64,000 bases of DNA from contig CAWEXD010000008.1 in the NCBI GenBank assembly GCA_963812945.1, positions 1,426,001-1,490,000 of the forward strand, in the 5' to 3' direction. How positions within the stretch are numbered: the first letter of the stretch is position 1; the number at the start of each line of letters is the position of its first letter. Of the stretch, positions 37,236-45,412 are shown in pieces. Source of the stretch: DASRDR01 sp963812945 [NCBI: uncultured Candidatus Rokubacteria bacterium] (lineage in GTDB: Bacteria; Methylomirabilota; Methylomirabilia; Rokubacteriales). A model generated the notes under the pieces. The model was not told the DNA's origin. It did not search any database and saw nothing but the letters and a program-made list of their open reading frames with translations. Made by a program: the position numbers and the translations under genes.

Positions 37236-40200
37236 TCAGGCGGCGCGCTCCTCGGGGGCGAGGTGCCGCGGGAAGCGCTCCTCAAGGATCGTGTAGAGGG
37301 TGGGGATCAGGACGAGCGTGAGCCCGGTCGACACGGCGAGACCGCCGATGACCGCCCGAGCCAGAGGCGCGTTCGCCTCGCCGCCCACCAGCCAGCCGAG
37401 CGCCATCGGCATCAGGCCGAAGATGGTCGTGAGGCTCGTCATGAGGATCGGGCGGAGACGCGTCCGGCCGGCCTGCACGACGGCCGTCGCCAGTGGCGCG
37501 CCGCGGCGGCGCAGCTCGTTCGTGTACTCGATGAGGAGCACGCCGTTCGACACCACGATCCCCACCATCATGATGATGCCCATGAAGGACGTGGTCGACA
37601 GCGTCGTCCGGGTCAGGAAGAGGGCGAGGATCACCCCGATGAGCCCCATGGGCACCGAGAACATGATGATGAAGGGGTCCTTCAGGGACCGGAACTGGGA
37701 CGCCATGACCATGTAGACGAGCATCAAGGCCAGAATACTCATGAACGTCAGGCTCGCGAACGCTTCCCGCTGCTGGGCCGTCTGGCCACCCATCTGGACC
37801 GTGAACCCCGGCGGGAGCTGGAGCGCGCCCAGGCGGCCCTCGATGTCGTCCGAGATCGCGCCGAGGTCGCGGCCGACGGGGTTGCCGGAGACCCGGATCA
37901 GACGCTGCTGGTACTTCCGCTCGATCTCGACCGGGGCCACGCTCCGCTGGATCTCGGCGATCGTGGACAGGACCACGGGCCGCCCGCCGGCGGGCGTGAC
38001 GAAGATCCGGCCCAGGTCCTCCGGCCGCACGCGGAACGGCTCGTCGAGCTGCACGACGATGTTGTACTGGTTGCCCGTGCGCGGGTCCGTGAAGATCGAC
38101 GGGTTCACGCTGACGTTCGAGTTGAGCGAGAACAGGGCGGCCTGGGCCACGTCCCGCTGCGAGAGGCCGGCGGTGGCCGCCTTCTCCCGGTCCACGACGA
38201 CGCTCCACTGGGGATAGTTGCCCTCGCGGCTGACCTGCACGTCGGCCACGCCCGGGACGTCGCGCATGACGCGGGCCACCTCGCGCGCGGCCGTCTGCGC
38301 GTCGGCGAAGTCGTAGCCGAGCACCTCGACCTCGAGGGGATTCTGCGAGCCGCGGTTGAGCACCCGGTTCACGATGCCGCCCAGGTTGAAGTAGGTCACC
38401 GTGCCGGGGAACTCCCCGGCGAACCGCGGCCGGAGCGCCGCCACGATCTGGACGTCGCTCCGCGTCCGCTTGTCCGGCGTGGACAGGTACGCCTGCACCT
38501 GCGCGGCGTGGGGACCGGTGTTCCCGGTGAAGAGAGCGGAGCGCCCGGCCGGAATCCCGACCGTGGACACGATCGACTGCAGCTCGCCCGGCTGGAGGTG
38601 CTGCCGGAACAGCTGCTCGACCCGGGCGACCACCTTCTCGGTCTCCTCGACCCGCGTTCCGATCGGCGCGCGCAGGAACACGCGGAACTGGCTCTCGTCG
38701 GACGCCGGGAAGAACTCGCTCCCGATGAGCGGCACCAGCCCGAGGCTCGCCAGGAACACCGCGAGCACGCCGACCACGACGACCTTGCGGTGGCCGAGCG
38801 CCCACTGGAGCATGTCCTGGTACCCCGCGTCGAGCCGATCGAAGAACGCCTGGCTCAGTCGCATGAAGCGATCGCGCAGGCGCCGGCTGGCCGGATCCCG
38901 GGGGCGCACGGGACGCAACAGCCGGAGGCACATGAGCGGCGTCACCGTCCGCGACACCAGGAACGACGCGAACAGCGAGAACGAGATGGTGAAGGTCAGC
39001 GGAATGAAGAGGAGCTTCGACTGCCCCTCCAGGAAGATCGTGGGCAGGAAGACCACGATCGTCGTGATCGTGGAGACGAAGATCGGCATCGCGACTTCCC
39101 GGGCGGCGTCCAGCACGGCGGCGTGCCGGTCCTTGCCGGGCATGGCGAGATGACGGTTGATGTTCTCGAGCTCGACGATCGAGTCGTCCACCAGGCGGCC
39201 GACGGCCAGGGCGAGCCCGCCAAGGGTGAAGATGTTCAGCGTCTGGCCCAGGAAGTACATCGCGATCAGCGTGCACAGGATCGAGAGCGGGATCGCCACG
39301 AAGATGATGCCCGTCGAGACGAAGCTCCGGAGGAACAGCAGGATGACCAGGAACGCCAAGAGGGCGCCCTGGAGGGACTCGTGCCAGAGGCTGTTGATCG
39401 ACTGGCGGATGTACGTCGACTGGTCGAACGTGAGGCCAACCGAGACCCCGGGCGGCACGCCGATGAGCTTCGGCATGAGAGCCTTGACGGCGTCCACCAC
39501 CTCGATCGTGTTCGCGGACGGCTGCTTGTTCACCCGCAGGTACACGGCGCGCTCGCCGTTGACGCGGACGACGCTCGACTGCGCCTCGTGCGAGTCGGAC
39601 ACGTGGCCGAGATCGCGGACGCGGACGGGGATGTCGCCGACCTTCCGGACGACGATGTCCTCCATCGGCTTCACGAGCTGGAACTGGTTGTTCGTGAGGA
39701 GCTTGTAGTCGACGGTGCCGATCCGGACGTCCCCCGACGGCATGAGGAAGTTCGCGTCGTTGACCGACCGCACGACGTCCAGGACCGAGATCGCTTTCGC
39801 GTAGAGGAGGTCGCGGTCCAGGTTGACGGCGATCTGCCGGATCTTGCCGCCGTCGACGCCGGCGGAGGCGACGCCGGTGATGCGCTCGATCTGGGGCTCG
39901 ATGGTGTTGTACGCGAGGTCGTAGAGGCGCTTCTCGTCGAGGCCGCCGCCGGAGACCGTGATCAGGCACACCGGGATGTTCGAAAGGTCGAACTTCACGA
40001 TGAACGGCTGCTTGATGCCGGACGGGAGCGTGTTGCTGATCTGCTGGATGCGCTGGATGATCTCGTTCTGGCCCGCGTTCAGGTCCGCGTCGTAGTTGAA
40101 CCAGACCTGGACGGCCGAGATGCCCGGCCGGCTCCGGGACTCGACGTGCCGGACGCCGGGCACCGCGCTGACCGCCTTCTCGATGGGGTAGGTGACCGTC

Positions 40201-40382
40201 TTCTCGATGTCCTGGACGTTCGCTCCCGTGTAGATGGTGCCGATGGTCACGACCGGCTGGTTGATGTTCGGGAACAGGTCCATCGACAGGCGGGAGAGCG
40301 ACGTGGCGCCGAGCACGACGATGGCGAGGGACGCCATCAGCACCGCGATGGCGTTCCGGACGGCCAGGAGGGTCAGCCACAT
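37236..40382 (-). CDS. RND efflux pump, AcrB/HAE1-like
   Basis: This 1048-residue inner-membrane transporter has twelve predicted helices and two large periplasmic loops. The proton-relay acids of TM4 are present in LALAVGRLVDDSIVELENI. The TM10 region reads MVGIVVSNGVLLIEYTNELR, with Ser where E. coli AcrB has Lys940. It starts with WLTLLAVRNAIAVLMASLAI and the family text VQVWFNYDADLNAGQNEIIQ. It exchanges protons for drugs or lipids and works with the adaptor at 40404-41708 and TolC. It starts 21 bases after the adaptor stop. Confidence 0.93.
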   Translation of the reverse strand: MWLTLLAVRNAIAVLMASLAIVVLGATSLSRLSMDLFPNINQPVVTIGTIYTGANVQDIEKTVTYPIEKAVSAVPGVRHVESRSRPGISAVQVWFNYDADLNAGQNEIIQRIQQISNTLPSGIKQPFIVKFDLSNIPVCLITVSGGGLDEKRLYDLAYNTIEPQIERITGVASAGVDGGKIRQIAVNLDRDLLYAKAISVLDVVRSVNDANFLMPSGDVRIGTVDYKLLTNNQFQLVKPMEDIVVRKVGDIPVRVRDLGHVSDSHEAQSSVVRVNGERAVYLRVNKQPSANTIEVVDAVKALMPKLIGVPPGVSVGLTFDQSTYIRQSINSLWHESLQGALLAFLVILLFLRSFVSTGIIFVAIPLSILCTLIAMYFLGQTLNIFTLGGLALAVGRLVDDSIVELENINRHLAMPGKDRHAAVLDAAREVAMPIFVSTITTIVVFLPTIFLEGQSKLLFIPLTFTISFSLFASFLVSRTVTPLMCLRLLRPVRPRDPASRRLRDRFMRLSQAFFDRLDAGYQDMLQWALGHRKVVVVGVLAVFLASLGLVPLIGSEFFPASDESQFRVFLRAPIGTRVEETEKVVARVEQLFRQHLQPGELQSIVSTVGIPAGRSALFTGNTGPHAAQVQAYLSTPDKRTRSDVQIVAALRPRFAGEFPGTVTYFNLGGIVNRVLNRGSQNPLEVEVLGYDFADAQTAAREVARVMRDVPGVADVQVSREGNYPQWSVVVDREKAATAGLSQRDVAQAALFSLNSNVSVNPSIFTDPRTGNQYNIVVQLDEPFRVRPEDLGRIFVTPAGGRPVVLSTIAEIQRSVAPVEIERKYQQRLIRVSGNPVGRDLGAISDDIEGRLGALQLPPGFTVQMGGQTAQQREAFASLTFMSILALMLVYMVMASQFRSLKDPFIIMFSVPMGLIGVILALFLTRTTLSTTSFMGIIMMVGIVVSNGVLLIEYTNELRRRGAPLATAVVQAGRTRLRPILMTSLTTIFGLMPMALGWLVGGEANAPLARAVIGGLAVSTGLTLVLIPTLYTILEERFPRHLAPEERAA

Positions 40383-40403
40383 GGTCCGCGTCCCCTCAGG
40401 AGC

Positions 40404-41708
40404 TCAGTAGCTCTTGGCCGGAACGGCCTTGACCGCCATGCCGTCACGGACCAGCTCCTTGCCCTGGAAGATGATCTCGGCGTCGGGGGCGAGGCCCTTC
40501 ACGATCTGGACCTGCGGCCCGTCGGTGGGTCCGAGCTCCACGACCGCCGACGCCACCTTGCCGTCCCGCACGACCAGGACGGTGGGCTGCCCCTCCGCCC
40601 CGGTGAGCACCTCGAGCGGCACGAGGAGCGCGTTCTGCCGGACCTCCACGACGAGGTCGATGCGCGCGTACATGCCCGGCTTGAGGAGGTTCTCGGGGTT
40701 CGGGATGTCCACCTCGACGCCCATGGTGCGCGTGCGCGGGTCGAGCGCATGCACGACCCGGCCGACCCGGCCGGAGAACCGGCGGCCCGGATACGCGTCG
40801 CTGGTCACCCGCACGACGTTGCCCGGGCGGATGCGCGAGACGTCGCGCTCGGGCACCTCGACCTGGACCTTGACGGGGTCGATGTCCTGGAGCGTGAGGA
40901 TCGCGATCGACGCGTTGCTGGTGGCCGCCGCCTGCGAGCTGACCGAGGCCCCGACCTCGAGCCGCTTCTCGGCCACGTACCCGCTGAAGGGGGCCAGCAC
41001 CCGCGTGTCGTCGACCCGCATCTGGGCCATCCGCCGGCCGGCCTGCTGCTGCGCGACCTGGGATTCCGCGAGGCGCACCTGGCTCTCGGTGGTGGTGATC
41101 TGCACGCGCGCCACCTCCACCTGCGCCTCCTGGGCCCGGAGGACCGCCTGCGAGGCCTCGTACGACGTGCCGGCGTTGTCCCGGTCCTGGGCCGACACGA
41201 GCCCCTTCTGGTAGAGCTCGGCGAGCCGCTCGGCCTGGCGCCGGTCGTTGGAGAGAACCGCCTGGGCGCGGGCCACGAGGGCCTGCTGGTTCAGGAGGTT
41301 GGCCTTGGCCGACTCGAGGTTCGTCCGCGCCACCTGGAGTCCCGCCTCGGCGGTCGCGATGGCGGCCTGCGACTGGTCGAGGGCGGTCTCGGCTTCGGTG
41401 GGCTCGATCTCGACCAGGAGCGCGCCCGTCTTCACGAAGTCGCCCCGCTCGGCGTGGATGGCCCGGATGTACCCGGAGGTCTTGGCGAAGATGGCGGTCT
41501 GACGATTCGGGTGCACGTCCCCCGTGAAGGAGAGCGTTACCTCGAACGCCCGGCGCTCCGGCTTGACGACGCCGACCTGGATCTCGCGGCTCTGGCGCGG
41601 CACCGCCCGGGCCTGCTGCTCTCGGAGCCGGAGGACCACGAGCGCCACGATCACGCCGAGCAGCAGGAAGAGCACGAGGGTCACGCGGTGCCGGCGGACG
41701 AACGTCAT
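40404..41708 (-). CDS. RND efflux periplasmic adaptor (membrane fusion protein)
   Basis: This 434-residue adaptor has an N-terminal anchor (VTLVLFLLLGVIVALVVL), a lipoyl domain (AIFAKTSGYIRAIHAERGDFVK), an α-hairpin (residues about 105-235), the second lipoyl half (VLAPFSGYVAEKRLEVGASV) and β-barrel (VKVQVEVPERDVSRIRPGN). It links the RND pump to TolC. Its ATG overlaps the TetR stop by four bases (ATGA), so the repressor and pump are co-transcribed. Confidence 0.92.
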   Translation of the reverse strand: MTFVRRHRVTLVLFLLLGVIVALVVLRLREQQARAVPRQSREIQVGVVKPERRAFEVTLSFTGDVHPNRQTAIFAKTSGYIRAIHAERGDFVKTGALLVEIEPTEAETALDQSQAAIATAEAGLQVARTNLESAKANLLNQQALVARAQAVLSNDRRQAERLAELYQKGLVSAQDRDNAGTSYEASQAVLRAQEAQVEVARVQITTTESQVRLAESQVAQQQAGRRMAQMRVDDTRVLAPFSGYVAEKRLEVGASVSSQAAATSNASIAILTLQDIDPVKVQVEVPERDVSRIRPGNVVRVTSDAYPGRRFSGRVGRVVHALDPRTRTMGVEVDIPNPENLLKPGMYARIDLVVEVRQNALLVPLEVLTGAEGQPTVLVVRDGKVASAVVELGPTDGPQVQIVKGLAPDAEIIFQGKELVRDGMAVKAVPAKSY

Positions 41709-42319
41709 GGGAGCGGCTCCGCCTCGGGCTGGAGGAGGCCGTGGAGGCACAGGTCCGTCACGCGCTGGGCGAGGATCTCCGCCGGGCTGTCGTCGGCGTG
41801 GTTGACGGAGGTCCCCCAGACGAGCCCGATCAGCATGGTCGGGACCAGGGCGCGGTCGACCTTCCGGAAGAGCCCCGTCTGGGCCCCACGCTCGAGCACG
41901 CGCGCCAGCCCCTCGGCGATGCGCTCCCGGCGAGCCCGCACGACCTGCTTCTTCCGCAGGAAGAGCCGCGCCTCGCCCTGCTGCATCAGCCGGAAGAAGG
42001 GCAGGTGGCGGGCGAACGTCTCCATGATCGCCTCGATCATGCGGCCGAGCGCGATCGGCGGCGGGAGCCCCTCCGCCTCGACGCGGTCGAGCCGGCGGAT
42101 GAGGAGATCGAAGGCCTCGGCCACGACGCCCAGGTAGAGGTCCTCCTTCGACGGGAAGTAGCGGTAGAGCGTGCCCTTGCCGACCCGGCCCGCCTCGGCG
42201 ACGTCGTCCATGCAGACCCGGTGGTAGGGGCGGGCGGCGAAGACCCGGGACGCCGCGGCGACGATGTGCTCGCGCTTGGCAGACCGGCGAGACATCCGCG
42301 CTCGGATCGGGCCTTTCAT
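41705..42319 (-). CDS. TetR-family repressor of the efflux operon
   Basis: This 204-residue regulator has an N-terminal helix-turn-helix (REHIVAAASRVFAARPYHRV, then DVAEAGRVGKGTLYRYFPSKEDLY) and a ligand-binding C-terminal domain. The ATG at 42319 has GGGAG six bases upstream; the frame is open to 42397 but that part is the operator. An 18-bp perfect palindrome at 42377-42394 lies 58 bases upstream and is the probable autoregulatory site. Binding of an efflux substrate should release it and induce the seven-gene locus. Confidence 0.9.
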   Translation of the reverse strand: MKGPIRARMSRRSAKREHIVAAASRVFAARPYHRVCMDDVAEAGRVGKGTLYRYFPSKEDLYLGVVAEAFDLLIRRLDRVEAEGLPPPIALGRMIEAIMETFARHLPFFRLMQQGEARLFLRKKQVVRARRERIAEGLARVLERGAQTGLFRKVDRALVPTMLIGLVWGTSVNHADDSPAEILAQRVTDLCLHGLLQPEAEPLP

Positions 42320-42376
42320 GGCGCTCCCGGAGGCTCCTGGCGCGAGTTGCCCGCGGCGATCGCGGGCAGCAGAATA

Positions 42377-42394
42377 GAACTGACCGGTCAGTTC
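42377..42394. promoter_or_regulatory. TetR-type operator, 18-bp perfect palindrome
   Basis: GAACTGACCGGTCAGTTC is fully self-complementary, with the TGACCGGTCA core common among TetR operators. It lies upstream of the TetR gene in the direction of transcription and about 240 bases before nrdJ on the other strand. Confidence 0.75.
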
Positions 42395-42500
42395 CACCGG
42401 ACTCTAGCCTCACGGGCGGGTGGTGTCAAGGTGACGGGGGGCGGTGGTCCTCGCGGTGACGCCCTTGTGAAGAATTTCTCGACGGCGTCCGGGTTTTTTC

Positions 42501-42506
42501 TTGACA
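42501..42506 (+). promoter_or_regulatory. Candidate -35 box upstream of nrdJ
   Basis: A perfect TTGACA preceded by a T run. No good -10 lies at 16-18 bases; TATGCC lies only 13 bases later. The 315-base region between the TetR and nrdJ starts otherwise shows only the palindrome. I see no cobalamin riboswitch. Confidence 0.3.
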
Positions 42507-42634
42507 GCCCCAAATCTCGTATGCCAGGATTCGCGCGCCCACTACATAGGGTATGCTCCTCGCGTCGGGACGAGCGGGGCGCAGGGTGGTCCGGCGAGGC
42601 TGGACGAGCTCGGAAAGTCGAAGGAGGCATGGCA

Positions 42635-44923
42635 ATGGCGATCTTGGCGACGCGCCCCCCCAGAGTCGGTAAGTGGACGGAGCAGGCCCTCCGCGTGCTC
42701 AGGGAGCGCTACCTCACACGCGACGGGGACCGTCCTCAGGAGACTCCGGAGGAGATGTGCTGGCGGGTGGCAGTCGCCATCGCGCAGGGGGAGGACCGCT
42801 GGGGCAAGAGCCCCGCGGTCGTCCAGGAGATCGCGGGCGCCTTCTACGACCTCATGGTGGACGGGAAGTTCCTGCCGAACTCCCCGACGCTCATGAACGC
42901 CGGGAAGGGGAACCAGCTCCAGTACTCGGCTTGCTACGTGCTCCCCGTCGGGGACTCCATGGAGGAGATCTTCGACGCGGTGAAGTCCGCCGCCATCATC
43001 CACAAGTCGGGCGGGGGGACGGGCTTCGCCTTCTCGCGGCTCCGCCAGAAGGACGCGGCCGTCAGCTCGACCGGCGGCAAGGCGTCCGGCCCCGTGTCGT
43101 TCCTGCGGGTGTTCAACGGCGCCACCGAGGCCGTGAAGCAGGGCGGCACGCGACGCGGCGCCAACATGGGCATCCTGCGGATCGACCACCCCGACGTGCT
43201 CGAGTTCATCGAGTGCAAGCTCGACGGCGGCATCGTGAACTTCAACATCTCGGTGGCGGCGACCGACCGGTTCATGCAGGCCCTCGAGCGGGGCGAGGAG
43301 TACGAGCTGATCGCCCCGCACAACGGCGAGGTGGTCAGCCGGCTGGCCGCCCGCGAGGTCTTCGATCGGATCGTGCGGGCGGCGTGGCAGACCGGCGACC
43401 CCGGGATGGTCTTCCTCGACCGGATCAACGCCAGCCCCGCCAACCCGACGCCGGAGATCGGGCTCATCGAGGCCACCAACCCCTGCGGGGAGCAGCCCCT
43501 CCTGCCGAACGAGGCGTGCAACCTGGGGTCGATCAACGTCGCCAAGTTCGCTCGGCGGCAGCCGGACGGGGCATGGGCCGTCGACTGGACGGAGCTCGAG
43601 CGCGTCGTCCGGCTGTCGGTGCGCTTCCTCGACGACGTCATCGAGGTGAACCCATACCCCCTCCCGGAGATCGACGAGACGGTGAAGTCCAACCGCCGGA
43701 TCGGCCTCGGCGTGATGGGCTGGGCGGATCTCCTGTTCCGGATGGAGATCCCCTACGACAGCCAGGCCGCCCTCGACCTCGGGGACCGGCTCATGGCGTT
43801 CATCAACGAGAAGGCGCACGACCAGTCGTCGAAGCTCGCCGAGGAGCGTGGGCCGTTCCCGAACTGGGCGCAATCCATCTACCGGAACGGGCGGCCGCTG
43901 CGGAACTCGACGGTCACCACCATCGCCCCGACCGGCACCATCTCGATGATCGCCGGGTGCTCCTCCGGAGTCGAGCCGGCCTTCGCGGTGGCCTTCACGC
44001 ACAAGGTCGGCGATCGCGTGCTGCCCTTCACGAACCCGATCTTCGCCGAGGTCGCCCGGGAGCGGGGCTTCTACTCGGACGCCTTGATGGAAGAGATCGC
44101 GAAGCGGGGGGTCGTCCACGGGCTGGCCGGGGTGCCGGAGGACGTGCAGCGGGTCTTCGTGACCGCGCACGAGGTGTCCTTCGAGTGGCACGTCCGGCAC
44201 CAGGGCGCCTTCCAGAAGTACACGGACAACGGCGTGTCCAAGACCATCAACCTGCCCAACTCCGCCTCCCTGGACGACGTCGGGCGCGCGTACCTCCTCG
44301 CCTGGGAGCTCGGCTGCCTCGGCATCACGGTGTTCCGCGACGGCTGCAAGGAGGGCGTCCTCCACGTGGGGACCAAGGCGGGCGGCGGGGAGAAGCGCGC
44401 GGAGGCCCCCGCCGTCGGGTCGACGGCGGTCGTCAAGCCCCGGCCGCGGAGCCTCACGGGCCGGACCTACCGGGTCGAGACGCCGCTCGGCACGGCCTAC
44501 ATCGTCGTCAACGAGCAAGGGGACCAGGAGCCCTTCGAGGTCTTCGTGTCGGTGGGCAAGGCCGGGTCCGACACGATGGCGGTCGCCGAGGCCATGGGCC
44601 GCCTGATCTCGCTCGCCCTCCGCATGCCGTCGCCGCTCTCGCCCCGGCGGCGGCTCGAGGAGATGGTCGCCCAGCTCTCGGGCATCGGGGGCGGGCGGCC
44701 GCTCGGGTTCGGGCCGCAGCGGGTGCTCTCCCTCCCGGACGGCATTGCGCGGGTCCTGGCCGAGCACCTCGGGCACGTCAAGACCGAGGGCGAGGCGCCC
44801 ACGCCGGAAACACCGGCCGCGAAGCTCGTCGCGGGGGACTTCTGCCCCGAGTGCGGCCAGGCCACGTTCGTCTACGAGGAAGGCTGCAAGAAGTGCTACG
44901 GGTGCGGCTTCAACGAGTGCTGA
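42635..44923 (+). CDS. nrdJ: Class II (adenosylcobalamin-dependent) ribonucleotide reductase
   Basis: This 762-residue enzyme reduces ribonucleotides using adenosylcobalamin to make a thiyl radical, with or without oxygen. Recognisable parts are FLPNSPTLMNAGKGNQLQYS with the first active-site cysteine nearby (SACYVLPV), IHKSGGGTGFAFSRLR, the radical-site region NPCGEQPLLPNEACNLGSIN, and PTGTISMIAGCSSGVEP. The C-terminus is a zinc ribbon (CPECGQ ... CKKCYGCGFNEC) that also provides the reducing cysteines. AAGGAGG is seven bases before the ATG at 42635; the ATG at 42629 is too close to it. Class I or III genes are absent here. Confidence 0.95.
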   Translation: MAILATRPPRVGKWTEQALRVLRERYLTRDGDRPQETPEEMCWRVAVAIAQGEDRWGKSPAVVQEIAGAFYDLMVDGKFLPNSPTLMNAGKGNQLQYSACYVLPVGDSMEEIFDAVKSAAIIHKSGGGTGFAFSRLRQKDAAVSSTGGKASGPVSFLRVFNGATEAVKQGGTRRGANMGILRIDHPDVLEFIECKLDGGIVNFNISVAATDRFMQALERGEEYELIAPHNGEVVSRLAAREVFDRIVRAAWQTGDPGMVFLDRINASPANPTPEIGLIEATNPCGEQPLLPNEACNLGSINVAKFARRQPDGAWAVDWTELERVVRLSVRFLDDVIEVNPYPLPEIDETVKSNRRIGLGVMGWADLLFRMEIPYDSQAALDLGDRLMAFINEKAHDQSSKLAEERGPFPNWAQSIYRNGRPLRNSTVTTIAPTGTISMIAGCSSGVEPAFAVAFTHKVGDRVLPFTNPIFAEVARERGFYSDALMEEIAKRGVVHGLAGVPEDVQRVFVTAHEVSFEWHVRHQGAFQKYTDNGVSKTINLPNSASLDDVGRAYLLAWELGCLGITVFRDGCKEGVLHVGTKAGGGEKRAEAPAVGSTAVVKPRPRSLTGRTYRVETPLGTAYIVVNEQGDQEPFEVFVSVGKAGSDTMAVAEAMGRLISLALRMPSPLSPRRRLEEMVAQLSGIGGGRPLGFGPQRVLSLPDGIARVLAEHLGHVKTEGEAPTPETPAAKLVAGDFCPECGQATFVYEEGCKKCYGCGFNEC

Positions 44924-44944
44924 AGGCCGCCGTCTGACCGTAGG

Positions 44945-44997
44945 CCCGCTCGGCCGCCTCGCGCCTGGCTCCCGCCGGGGCGCGTGGCGGCCGCGGG
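44945..44997 (+). terminator. Strong hairpin after nrdJ
   Basis: A long GC stem: CCCGC/GCGGG, GGCCGCC/GGCGGCC and CGCGCC/GGCGCG, with one mismatch and a 2-base bulge around a loop of about 13 bases. There is no T tract, as is common for terminators in high-GC genomes. Confidence 0.5.
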
Positions 44998-45018
44998 TCG
45001 TGTACGATCCTGTCACGC

Positions 45019-45333
45019 ATGAACCCGCGAATCCCCGCCGACTACCAAGAGCTCAGCGCCTGGCTAGAGAGCTTTCTCCGCTCTCACGCCAAGCGCGAGA
45101 ACGCCCACATCGAGGCCCGGCTCGAGACGACCGGGCCTCGCGAGGGCCGCTCCTACGGCGCGCGCCTGAGCCTCGGGACGGACGTGTACCCGCCGCCCGG
45201 GTCGCCCCCGATCGAGCTCGACTTCCGCGAGGTCGCCGAAGGCCGATCACGCTTCGCCTGGTGCCTCGCGCTCGCCGAGCGCGTCCGGGCCGCGGCGCGG
45301 GAGCTCGCAGGCACGATTCGGTCGGCCGGCTGA
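45019..45333 (+). CDS. Small hypothetical protein (104 aa)
   Basis: This 104-residue soluble protein has an N-terminal helix (YQELSAWLESFLRSHAKREN), a β-rich centre (ARLETTGPREGRSYGARLSL) and a C-terminal helix (FAWCLALAERVRAAARELAGT). No family is recognised. Codon use matches neighbours, and its place between two hairpin-bounded genes suggests a real gene. It may be transcribed with the permease at 45413, 79 bases downstream. Confidence 0.6.
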   Translation: MNPRIPADYQELSAWLESFLRSHAKRENAHIEARLETTGPREGRSYGARLSLGTDVYPPPGSPPIELDFREVAEGRSRFAWCLALAERVRAAARELAGTIRSAG

Positions 45334-45412
45334 TCCGCCGCGCGCCTCGCCTGACAGTCCGCCCGAGAGCCGGCGCGGCCGACCGAATGGCCGGCGCCGG
45401 GGCAGGGGATCG

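Noticed and set aside
37282-40380. A 1032-residue open frame antisense-phase to the RND pump
   Set aside because: It is an Arg/Pro/His-rich shadow of the real gene in another frame, typical of high-GC coding sequence.
41741-42628. Long upstream extension of the nrdJ frame
   Set aside because: It runs antisense over the TetR gene and has no ribonucleotide-reductase similarity; AAGGAGG marks the real start near 42635.
42400-42634. Possible cobalamin riboswitch before nrdJ
   Set aside because: I looked for B12-box-like and conserved core elements and saw none; the leader is short.
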